Positions 10,515 through 20,025 of a DNA stretch of 64,000 nt are shown here, piece by piece. The notes under the pieces are model-generated. The model saw only the letters and a program-made list of their open reading frames with translations. It was not told the DNA's origin and ran no database searches. Numbering within the stretch: position 1 is the stretch's first letter; every line of letters begins with the position of its first letter. Both the position numbers and the translations under genes were made by a program. This DNA comes from Lineus longissimus. Its lineage: Eukaryota; Nemertea; Pilidiophora; Heteronemertea; Lineidae. The stretch covers positions 9,054,349 through 9,118,348 of the forward strand of contig NC_088318.1 of the NCBI RefSeq assembly GCF_910592395.1, written 5' to 3'.

Positions 10515-10793
10515 GACTGGACCTGGTGGTCCTGGATGATCATATGTCTCAGGCAAACTGCACTGCAAAACTTACAACTATCAATAAGACTGCAGACAAT
10601 TCAGACACTGACCCATCCAGAATGCCAGATCAAAACGTCCAGATTGAATGAACAGTCTCACGACGAGTGACCAGTCAGACCAGTCGGCCTTCTGGCTCGG
10701 CAGTGGATTTCGACTGAATTCAGTGTGGACATTTCAAAGCCTTTAGGCTTATGGTGGCCAGGCTTCACCACTAACAGGGCTATAATGTACATT

Positions 10794-10905
10794 GCATGTA
10801 GGGCCTAGCATGCTAGGCCCTACATGTACATATGTACATGTATTGTAGCCAATACACTGTAGGTGGTGGGTCAGTGCATGGAGGTATTAATAATACCTCC
10901 ATGGT
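10794..10905. repeat. Two short palindromes
   Basis: TGTAGGGCCTAGCATGC is followed by its own inverse near 10,798-10,826. GGAGGTATTAATAATACCTCC lies near 10,879-10,899. They are perfect or near-perfect and have no attached gene. Confidence 0.8.
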
Positions 10906-13714
10906 CAGTGCATGCAAATCATGAATGAATGAATCATCATCTGTTCTGAATGAAGCGTCTGTGTCCGAAGCATTTTTCAGCAAGACATTTCACGCAATAT
11001 GCGTGAATTTGACACTCTGCTATAATGAGACAACAATTTCTGCTCGCAAGTATTTGGAAAAGGAACATTTGGCAGAATGAGGTCGAAATCGATCGCATTT
11101 TAGATCAGTATAAAACGTCAACAGTCCCGGCGACTTCCGCCATCGATTTTGAGCTCGATCCGAGTGCACCCTCTCGGAAATACTTCACACTTGCGTCAAC
11201 TTTTTCGGCGGGAATATTCAAACTAACGAGTATCTCATTAAATGCATGTAATGCGCGAATGCTCTACTAATACATCGGAACAAATTTTCAATAATGTTCA
11301 TATAAAATTTAGCACTAAAATCGAATAAAACTGTTTGAAACTGTTCTTAAATCGAGAGTGCGACACTTTGCTTCATGGCGCGCATCGCATTATCACAAGA
11401 GCGCTGACGGGCGCGCACTTTCGCGGGCCTTTTTAAGTTGTCTTTTACTTATCACATCGCCTACAAACTTCTTCTTTTTCCAGTTTAGTGCATTCTTCAT
11501 TAATAGAGTAGCCTACAGGCCTATCGAACTGGTGATAAAAATGTTTTGTGCATGCGTCGTGAGAACTGAAGAAAAAAGAGAACTAAAAACAGGTTTCGAA
11601 TGGTGCGCGTTTTCTTTTTTGCCTTAGGCCTTTACAATATTGTCAAAAAAAATGTCTTTTGTGCTGTCGGAAACATGAAAAAAAAAATATCTACAAAAGC
11701 TATATCTTACCCTTGAACACTTTAACCAGTTCTCCCATCCCCCATGAGGCCAACGTTTCCTCGACGTCCATTTCAAAGATCAGCGAAAACGAAGTTTGGC
11801 TTTTGAAGCGGGTTAAAAATGGCGGCGATCGACGCTGGACGTCTGCTGTCTGGGGGCGCATTCTGATTGGTCGAAGCTTACTACTTCAAGTGGTTAATTC
11901 ACAAAATCAGTGATTCTGATTGGTTGGCTGATTTTACTACTTGAAATGGTAAAAAAGTATTCATGCTGTTTGGATTTCAAGTAGTTACTCTAACTATGAA
12001 AATAGTTATGTTAACTACTTATTTGTAAACGTATCGTTAACAACTTCAAATGGTAAATGATTTACTATTTAATTTTTGGAGTGTACAAAAATTAATTTCG
12101 CTTCATTTGTTGTATTTTTTTCTCCAGAACGTTTCAATCAGACATTGGAAGCAATGCTACTAAAGATCGAGCCAGGTGATGACTGGGAGAACCAATTGCC
12201 TCAAGTCGTGTTCGCGTACAACACCTCAAAGCACGCCTCAACGGGATTTTCTCCCTTTTTCCTCATGTATGGCAGGTGATTATTGGTCTTCTGTTGTCTA
12301 AAAGGAAAGGAAAATTGACCCAAACTTTTGACACCAAAAAAGTCTTAAATTCAGCTTGGATTGATAATAAGTAAGTGATTCGTTCTGACATGTACTTACC
12401 AGTTTCCAAGTACTAACTGGTTATCAATATTGTTTTAAGCGCTGCGTGTGTAGCTATAAGTGGTTACAATATCCTTGAATCACTCTTATTATGTGTCGCG
12501 CAAGTTCAATCATTATTCATTTTAGGGAACCCATTCTTCCTGAAGATGTGGATGAACCTGAGGGAAACGCCGAAGCAGACGAACCCCGACCAAGTGGGAG
12601 TGAACAACATGCAGAGGTCAATAAGAGAGTTACTAGAATGCGAGAGTCTATAGGGCAGAAAGTGCTTAAAAACATCAAGAAGGCCCAGGGGCGACAAGAA
12701 ACGCATTACAACAAGAGGAGGATCTCTCAAAACGTGAGTGTTAGACAAAACGTATTCATGTATTATTCATGAAAATGTTGCTTCATTTGACCATGCGAAG
12801 ATGACGTCACTGATCTGAAGAAGGGAAATGTTGCAAAGAAGCTATTGTCTAAGGCAAGTGGCACCTTACATGTATTGCAAACTTCTGTTCTCAAACTTCA
12901 TATTTCTTTTTGTTGCAGGATATCCCCGTTGGAACTAGGTCCTGAAGAAAAATTTGGTACGATCGGATCGAAAAGGGGGAAAATCTGCGTTACCTTGGCT
13001 GGGCCCGTATGTCATAAGGAGCAAGACCAAGAGCGGGGGATACTTGTTAACGAACGAGGATGGTATCCACTTGAAATCCTCAATAAACGGGGCGAACTTA
13101 AAGATATGGCATGAGGGGCCGTCTGAGAATGAAAAGAAATAAACTACGTTCCAGTCTTCATGTCACTGTCAACACATTATCAATACCACAATATGTATCA
13201 ATTCTGGTTAAAAACAGAGTGATTTGAGAGCCCAATTCATGAGCAGGGTATGATACTATTATTTATGTCAACCCTTGTGAATACTTGCATTAAATACAGA
13301 ATCTGGTTAAACAGAATGACTTGCTGATTTCTTTATGTACATACATGTACAGTACAAGGCGAATGAAATTGTAAAAGCCATTGCCATAGAAAATCGGTAA
13401 GCTGCAACACCTCACTGCGAATGAAAATTAGGTGCAGGCACTTTGAGTAGAGTAATGTATCTTCCTTGAAAATCTACTGTAGTTTTGCATAGGACTTGGA
13501 ATACTAGTTTGTTCTAGTAATGGAAGTCCACCTAGGACGGAGATTACTAGATTTTGGACCTACATTCCTAAGGAGTCACGGTCCAAGGACATTGGTTGCT
13601 AGTAACCTAAGTCCTAGGACTCCAGCTCCTTGCCGTCCAGGACCGTAGGACTTAGATTCCCAGGAGTTAGAGTCCGGTGGACTCCAGCTAGGTAGGTCGT
13701 GGGTTACTTTTACA

Positions 13715-14646
13715 CCGGGTCATCACAGGAACTGTCAACATCAATGAGATCACCAACCTCTACTCTAGGGCTGAACGGCTGCGTGCACGGCGACAATGGG
13801 CATGGTGAAGTTGATTTCGGCCTGTTTGCCTGTAGTTCCATATCAGAGACGTCGGGCGAATTTACGGACGACTGTGATGCGGGGATGAATGGCTGTGTAC
13901 CCGATGATAATTGCGATTTGACACTGTGTCCATCAGAACCCACACCATGTACATGTACGGGTGACTGTGATGAGGGAATAATTTCCTCTACATCAGAATC
14001 GTCCGAATTTACGAACGATTCTGACACAGAGGTGTCTAAGTCCGCATCATAGTCATCCAAAGCTACGGGTGACGGTGGTGAGGGGCTGTTCAAAGCACAA
14101 TATACGGACGATTTTGCTGGCGAATTACATGCCCCCAAACCTGGGGTAACGCCTAAAGTAGGAAAAAATATTTGCAAAATCGCTAAACCCATCTGACCCA
14201 CGGGTAGGTAAAGGGTTTAGCCCATTTTTCAACCTGTTTTCTATCAATACCGATAGACTTTCTGAAAGAGAATCAAGAACACGAGAGGCACCTACCTTTT
14301 TTTCTTTCTTAGGTTCATCTAAATATTTGTGTGTTGGCGACGCTGTCTCATCTTCTTTTCTTGCTTCTGGATTGGTGGTCGCATCGTCCCCTGTCTCATT
14401 TGATTCCGGTCTTGAAACATCAACTCCTGCCACAGCTGCAGTAGCATCAGTCTTCGGTTCCTACTCCACATCAGCACTTAAATTTAACGACGGTCCCACA
14501 CTGTCACCTCCTGTCTTCTCATCATTTGAATTGGCATCAGTTCTTTTTGACGGCGGGCGGAAAGACGTAGAGTCGTGGGTGGGGCGGTTCCTTTTTAGAC
14601 GCAGTCTGTCACCGGGTTTTCTTCCTGACATCTTGATTCTTCGCAC
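13715..14646 (-). pseudogene. Disordered N-terminal/PolB-upstream-type protein (copy 2), broken
   Basis: The frame begins at the MSGRKPGDRLRLKR leader (ATG at about 14,631). It continues past one in-frame TAG at about 14,461-14,463 into SRPESNETGDDATTNPEARK and an acidic/lysine-rich stretch, then shifts frame near 14,160 into the Ser/Pro-rich region also present in copy 1. It is cut at 13,715 by Ginger1. Its continuation (LNVLDTRLFYRQIRSPGLPV) lies at 3,477-3,381. This copy preserves the segment deleted from copy 1, so together they show the original layout: a TIR gene, a spacer of about 0.6 kb, then this gene in the same direction. Confidence 0.5.
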
Positions 14647-15223
14647 AAAATTATATTCCGAATCAAGAATATAAATGCTCTTTGAAATAATGTATCACTG
14701 ACAATGACTGATGTCAAAAATCTAAATTTCATCTAACTGCAACCATTCAACAATCAACCAACCCATTTTTATACCCCTGAAAAAAATAGTGCGAATTTAT
14801 TTTCCGAGCATTTCATTGGTGGAGGATTGGTAAAATATCTGTATCGTTATTCTGAAATTATTTTATTGGTCAAGGGATTCGTTTGATATAAAGTCTTGAT
14901 TATTGATTAGATGAACATTAATTAGTTTTTTTCGAATGGTCTTACTTCGTTTTACTCAGTAATAATATCTCTTTTCATACTTATTGGGGGGCAACATCTC
15001 GTTGTCGGGCTGATGAAGCAATCTGTACCCGAAAAAAACCCTCCATTAACTACGGGCACCCCATACATCTTGGGGAGAAACATCTCGTTGTCGGGCTGAT
15101 GAAGCAATCGGACCCTAAAAAAACCCGCAAGGGCAGTAAAAATTGTCGATCGGTGTTGAATTGCCGTCTAGACCGCTTAACAATTTATCCACCTGCACTA
15201 AAGCGTAAGAAAAAAAACCCTTT

Positions 15224-16015
15224 CTACCCGCTGCGTTGTATACACCTTGACATCGAGAGGCAACACATTCCCTTTTTATTGATCTCTTTTTTACCTCGGC
15301 GCGTGATTTCGAAAAAACGTATTCCCTGTTCTCTCATGTACCAAAGTTTGAATTTAACATTTTCTTCACGTTCTCTATCTAAACGGTCTTTGTAACGCCC
15401 TTTGAAAGTGCGGGCAGCGCCGTTCACGCATAAATCGTCTTCGAGACACACCCCACGAATACCTATGAGAGAAAAAGGTATTTTGTAGGATTTAGGATTG
15501 TGCCAATTTTCAGTGTGAATCGGTATCAGGGTGCATAATCCAGGTCTCTGCGTAATCGAATATTTCATCACCATATTCAGGTTATCAGAGCATACAGCAT
15601 CGTTGGTGAAACTTTTACTAAAAAAAACCATGAAATAGGTACTCTTTTTACAAAAATACTCTAGTCTTTCAACATTTGTGCAGGCCTCCATACAACAGAT
15701 TCGAATAGGTTTCTCATCGGCATGTTTGTTCTGGCGTAATTTTTGGCACACACGCTCCGCCTCCGCACAATCACCGCCGTGATAGAGCAACAAACAGTCA
15801 AATTGTCCATCCTTTCTCCAGTCTGGATATTCGTGATCGGGGATATGGATGTCGGCCATTTTCAGAGTTTCCCCACCCACCATTGCTGCGCTATCTAGAA
15901 TTACCATCCGTCCTCTAAAACCGATGCCTACATTCTGACCGTTTACCAATCTGGTACTGCCAGTTGGACGACCGCCTCTTTGGTTCAAAAATGTCAGGCA
16001 CCATTTTAGTGCGCA
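15224..16015 (-). CDS. TIR-domain protein, TICAM/TRIF-like (copy 2)
   Basis: Second copy in the right arm, almost residue-identical to copy 1 through the TIR domain (one visible change, N to S, near the start). The two differ at the C terminus. Copy 1 ends shortly after GKKEM, whereas a small indel in copy 2 changes the frame so that it reads through to an extra tail of about 20 residues, stopping at 15,224. Upstream, the frame stays open to a TAA near 16,044 with no ATG, so a spliced or non-ATG start is possible. Conservation of the long frame in both copies shows it was coding when duplicated. Confidence 0.65.
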   Translation of the reverse strand, partial: CALKWCLTFLNQRGGRPTGSTRLVNGQNVGIGFRGRMVILDSAAMVGGETLKMADIHIPDHEYPDWRKDGQFDCLLLYHGGDCAEAERVCQKLRQNKHADEKPIRICCMEACTNVERLEYFCKKSTYFMVFFSKSFTNDAVCSDNLNMVMKYSITQRPGLCTLIPIHTENWHNPKSYKIPFSLIGIRGVCLEDDLCVNGAARTFKGRYKDRLDREREENVKFKLWYMREQGIRFFEITRRGKKEINKKGMCCLSMSRCIQRSG

Positions 16016-16592
16016 ATCGGCAATATATTGTTGGTGTTGTTATTAATTTCACTCAGTCATAACCAAGACACCATAACAACAATTAGTTCATTTGCTCTTA
16101 GTACCTGATCGAGGAACGATATCTCACCCCCCTCTCTGAAAACACCTGGAGGAATCTTTAATTTACCTGTCTCAGGTAAATAGACAACTGGATGATTTGT
16201 TTTTGTTTTGGTCTGACGTCATTCCCATAAGCGTCATAATCGAGGGATGTAAACAAACTGATCATTCACGTTCAGTACCTGGTCGAGGAAGGATGTCTCT
16301 CTCTCTCTCTCTCTCTCTCATAGGGGGAGGTCAAGTTTCATGTCGGTCTCCGATACTTTCACAGTTTTCGCTTATTCAGGTTTCAGGTTTCTTTTCGCTT
16401 TTTGGTTCTTTGTTTTTGTTAATATTCAGGCTAGCTTCTGGCTGATAAGTTTAGGTCACTTTTTGTGGCCTTTGTGGGCTTTTGGGGAACTTTGGTTTCC
16501 AAATCATGCAGGATTCTCAGGTTCCTGGGCCAAGCAAGGCATACACTACACCATGCAATAGGCCTACTCATACGTCAGGCACTGGTAGTGCA
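16016..16592. other. Non-coding stretch with (CT)n microsatellite
   Basis: No gene found. A CT dinucleotide run lies at about 16,293-16,319. Confidence 0.5.
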
Positions 16593-16897
16593 GTTTAGTT
16601 TAGTTTAGTTTTATTTATTTATTATAGTGACAAGTATACAGTCATAATATATGTACAGATATCTAGAAATTAACTTAAGTACACCCAGCCCTCCTGGGCT
16701 TATTTGTCACTTCGAACTAAAAAATACATAATAGTTTTTAAGTGTCCAAAACAAATAGAAAAAGCACACAATATGACGGTGAAAAATAAATAAATAATAA
16801 TAATTAATTACCACCTTTGTTTAAACAAGAGTAAAAGAAACAGCACCCACCCCAAAATATATCTCTCAGGCAGGGAAAGTACGGACCGACCTTCTGT

Positions 16898-17920
16898 TTA
16901 TTTAAACAAAATATCAGTCCGCACCCTCCACGCCCGAGAAACAAATTTTGAGGTTTGTGTTTGCCTATTGGTGCAACAGAAAATTAACTTGGCCTCCTCG
17001 GACATTGCTACAAATTCACGATGTGAAATACTAATAGAATTGAAAAAAGTAGCCCTCAATTCGTTAAATCGAGGGCAGGAACATAAAAAGTGCTGCTCAT
17101 CTTCACATGTGTTTAAATTACAAAGTTTACAAATTCGAAGTGCAGGTGGCGTGCCACTGAAACGACCCGTTTCTATTTCCAGGGGGAGTACCCCACACCG
17201 AAATTGTGCAAATAAAGAACGCTGGTATCGCGTTAAAAATGAAAATACATAAGGTTCCGTTTGAAATAAGTGCTTGAACTTTACGTAAGTCCTCAACTTG
17301 GGTTTTATTCCTAATGATTGCTCCCAAGTCTCGGAGTGCAACATTCTGATCCGATCCTTAACCTCCGCAAGATTACACGATGTCGGTCTATTACTATCAA
17401 CAAGATGACCCATATCAAAGTTAGCCAGAATTGATCTCACTTGGGAACACCAGTTGGCATTATCGTGACTACGCCTCAGGTCCTCCCTGAAGACATCCCT
17501 CAGTATGCCTTCTCTATTGAGGCCACACAGCCGGTTCCAAAAAATAACAATCTTAATCCACTTTCTGTATCGACCCGGAATCCACCCAAAGTCCCCCTGG
17601 TACCCTATGATCGGGGCCCGGGGTGGCAGTCCAAGGAAATAACGTATTGCGCGATTTTGTACAGTTTCAAGTTTCTCGAACGCTGCAAATCCCCATACTT
17701 CTGACCCATAGTCTAGTATTGGGGCCACACCAGACTCAAATAACTTAGTGTACGTACTAAATCCTATGTCTCTGAACTCACGAAATTTGTGAATAATACC
17801 ACCGAGGGCTCTGCCACCACTTTGGCTTAGCAGCTCTGCGTTTAAGTTCATTTCCAAAAACTCGTCAAAAGTTACCCCTAAGTATTTATATTTACTGACT
17901 AGTTTGAGGGGGGGTTTCAT
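16898..17920 (-). pseudogene. LINE ORF2 C-terminal part
   Basis: Continues the RT after a frameshift with SKYKYLGVTFDEF (thumb), then EVWGFAAFEKLETVQNRAIR, typical of LINE C termini. It ends with a CCHC-like knuckle (CKLCNLNTCEDEQHFLCSC) and a stop at 16,898. A single long frame of 340 residues shows the copy is fairly young. Confidence 0.85.
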
Positions 17921-18660
17921 TTACTGAAAACTGGAATGCGGTTTGCCGCCGCCGCTTTTTTCTAAAGTGCATCACTTGTGATTTGTCCGCGTTAACCTTT
18001 AACCTCCATTTGTTACACCAGGTACCAAGATGGGAAAGCATACATTGTAGATTCTCCTCGTTTTCGCTCAAAAGAATAATGTCGTCTGCGTAGAGAAGGC
18101 AACATATATGTCGACCATCAATATTAAGACCTTTACCAAGCAAGTTTAACTCGTCTACCAAGTCATTCAAGAAAATATTGAAGAGAGTCGGAGAAAGCAC
18201 ATCGCCCTGCCTTACGCCTGTTGTAGTGTTAAACCATCCTGTGTAAGAGTTGTTAAGCTTCACACTGGATTGTGTACCTTGGAACAGGTTCCTTATCACT
18301 CGAAAAATTTTACCATCAATGTTATATCGCAGGAGCTTAAACAACATTAAGTCTCTATCCACCCAATCAAAAGCTTTTTGCATATCAACAAAGCATGCAA
18401 ATGTCGGCAGGCCATCCTCTAGCCTATTTCTTACCAGAGAAGTTACAGTAAAGATATGATCTGTGCACGACCTTTTCTTACGAAAGCCATTTTGTTCATC
18501 GTTATACAAGTTGAGAAACTCCATATAATCCACAATTCTCCTGTTTAAAATTGAAGTAAAGACTTTATACACAGATGACAAGAGGCTTATCCCTCTGTAG
18601 TTCAACGGTACACATGGGTCTAGGCTTGCATTCTTAGGAATAGGAATAATTAGCGCTCTT
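17892..18660 (-). pseudogene. LINE reverse transcriptase, N-terminal truncated
   Basis: The reading begins in RT domain 1 (ALIIPIPKNASLDPCVPLNY) and includes NGFRKKRSCTDH, the catalytic aspartate motif FVDMQKAFDWVD, GVRQGDVLSPTLFNIFLNDL and the YADD box (CLLYADDIILL). It then breaks by frameshift at about 17,910, near FSVNETPP. The enzyme copies its RNA at the nicked target in the nucleus. The endonuclease and ORF1 are absent, so the copy is dead on arrival. Confidence 0.9.
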
Positions 18661-19999
18661 GACCATACCAGACCATAGTGCAGACGGACCTAGATCACCA
18701 ATCAATAGCAGCAAATCATTTGCGGAGGTATTGAATAATCCAACGAGTCAATTGATAAAAGAGGACCTTTTCTGGGGTATGAGCCGAGAACACGGAATAC
18801 AATGCAGGTTTATTGATGACGCTACCTTGGACGATTACTTACTCCCAATAGCGTACACTGCCGTACACTCTGATGGTTCCGTCTGGTCCTGACATGGTCA
18901 AGGTCTACTTGTCAACAGATAACAATCTACGGTGCGATATGTGTAAGAAAATTGGCCATCCTACGCGTCGGTGTCGTTCAAAAGCAAATTCAACTACTGT
19001 GGCTCCTCCTGTCGCAGGAAAAGCACAAGCCGCTTTGTTGGCTTCGACAAATGATCCAAAAGCAAGCACCCCCGCCATTCCCACTGTCGCAGGACCTGCA
19101 GCGCAGGAGTTCGTTGGAGACTATGTTTCAAAATCAATCAGGTGTGTTGTTGTGGACCCAAAGGCCAGCACTGACCGTCAAAATCTAGATTCCTCTCAAG
19201 ATGACACTCAACCACGCCTAGGTTTGAATACGGATTCTCTGCCAGATCCTATGGAAACCTCTCAAATAGACAGTTTCAACCCTCTTGTTGGCAATGCACA
19301 GCCCCATCAACCAGTTGACACGCCCTCAGTCGATACTCCTGTGGATACGGACTTGCCGTTCACTCTCGATGGCTTGAACTTCTCTCTAACGGCCCCTTAC
19401 GTATCTGGAAATGCTGCTGAGAGTGATTCAGTTCCGACAACGACAGTCATCAAGCGTGCCTTCCATCCAAGCCAGCAACTAGAAAGTCGCGTGCTAGGTC
19501 TTTGTCGCCTACCCCATCAACGTCACCGCACAATAGAGACTCCGCCTCGCGCAAGGTCCCATATATTGAAAAAACTATATCTGCAACAAACGCACAACCT
19601 CCTGATGAACCCATTGCGGAGCTTGGGAATGCACCCATTGCGGAGCTTGGGAATGATGATGCGGAGGATGGATCAGCTATGGATCTGGATCGCTCCTTTG
19701 ACACAATGTCCCAGATATCCGTCTCATTCGACAACCTGTCTCAAGCTTCAGATGTACAGTCTGACCCATTTGCCATCATGAAAGCAAACGAATCAGGAGA
19801 TCTCTTCTCGAACAGGAGGGTCATCGAGTTTCTAAAATACGTTAAAGATTATCCAAAGCCCCTGCTAAAGGCTAAAGAGTTTACTAATGATGTCGGGAAG
19901 CTGCAGAGAAGTCTTCGCAACTACAGAAGTACAAACAAACTTTCGTTGGGGGACCAAAGGAAGATAACAAGACTGGTCGACCATCTGAATAAATCCTAA
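18661..19999 (+). pseudogene. Tx1-like LINE ORF1 (CCHC nucleic-acid binding protein)
   Basis: Three frames make one protein. 18,661-18,890 has SKSFAEVLNNPTSQL and lacks a start. 18,873-19,500 has a CCHC knuckle (CDMCKKIGHPTRRC). 19,502-19,999 is an acidic Ser-rich stretch and a helical end (KEFTNDVGKLQRSLRNYR), with TAA at 19,997. Frameshifts lie near 18,885 and 19,495. ORF1 products of L1/Tx1 elements bind the element RNA in the ribonucleoprotein. The small gap to ORF2 (26 bases) is typical. Confidence 0.8.
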
Positions 20000-20025
20000 C
20001 TTTCTATCTGCCTACGTATCTTCCA

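Larger units (their letters stand above)
6945..12083. mobile_element. 5.1 kb CACTCC-ended DNA transposon (CACTA/EnSpm-like?)
   Basis: The ends CACTCCAAAAATTAAAT are inverted at 12,083. A TA dinucleotide flanks both sides (6,943-6,944 and 12,084-12,085). Dense subterminal AACTATT/AGTTAA words occur at 6,960-7,160 and 11,930-12,070. CACT ends, a short target duplication and subterminal repeats recall CACTA/EnSpm, but no matching transposase core was identified. It lies in Ginger1 intron 5 and carries a zinc-finger gene fragment, tandem repeats and MITE B. Confidence 0.7.
4020..13142 (+). pseudogene. Ginger1 transposase (gypsy-type integrase), 8 exons
   Basis: Exons with GT-AG borders: 4,020-4,148, 4,751-4,925, 5,099-5,286, 6,313-6,454, 6,718-6,853, 12,128-12,275, 12,526-12,733 and 12,919-13,142. 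In order they give the start (MSTERTPHDPHIIF), an HHCC zinc finger split over exons 2-3 (HSSALG / GHLGRD, then CPRCQ), and the catalytic core. Catalytic residues are D in IGIDLIGPL, D in ISDQGREFNN, and E completed across the 5.3 kb intron (YHPQSNGLT then ERFNQTL). Later come AYNTSKHASTGFSP and a GPY-type module (WLGPYVI). Phases agree at the junctions. Exon 4 is frameshifted and shortened near 6,345, and exon 8 has a frameshift near 12,940, so the gene is dead. Transposases of this family cut and join DNA ends in the nucleus. Confidence 0.85.
3481..13714 (+). mobile_element. Ginger1 DNA transposon, 10.2 kb, CCGG target duplication
   Basis: The left end reads TGTAAAAG (3,481) and the right end CTTTTACA (13,714), each bordered by CCGG (3,477-3,480 and 13,715-13,718). 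The uninterrupted target is visible in the left duplication arm near 1,874. Ginger1 elements are known for TGT...ACA ends, CCGG-type target duplications and a transposase resembling the gypsy integrase including a GPY/F module, and all of these occur here. Beyond the first 8 bp the ends diverge, but both are packed with GGTCC/TTCC-type subrepeats. Introns carry later insertions. The C-terminal protease domain (OTU or Ulp1) known from some family members is not seen. Confidence 0.85.
13715..16015 (-). repeat. Right arm of large inverted duplication
   Basis: Reverse-complement partner of 1-1,880. Its inner continuation lies at 3,381-3,480, split off by the 10.2 kb Ginger1 insertion at a CCGG site. 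The intact target can be read in the left arm at about 1,872-1,880, where the same bases run uninterrupted. At the outer side, sequence beyond 16,015 cannot be compared because the left arm is cut by the window edge. Confidence 0.9.
16593..18660 (-). mobile_element. 5'-truncated LINE (CR1/Jockey/I-like)
   Basis: Minus-strand retrotransposon fragment. Its 3' end is marked by an A-rich tail with AAAT and AACT repeats (16,593-16,622). It is truncated within the reverse transcriptase at about 18,660, where the plus-strand Tx1-like LINE begins. It carries two overlapping frames, described separately. Confidence 0.9.

Noticed and set aside
5044-12275. Gypsy LTR retrotransposon
   Set aside because: The integrase is gypsy-like, but there is no RT, protease or LTR, and introns, TGT...ACA ends and CCGG duplications indicate Ginger1.
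14327-14674. 115-codon plus-strand ORF
   Set aside because: Antisense to the better-supported minus-strand frame seen in both duplication arms.
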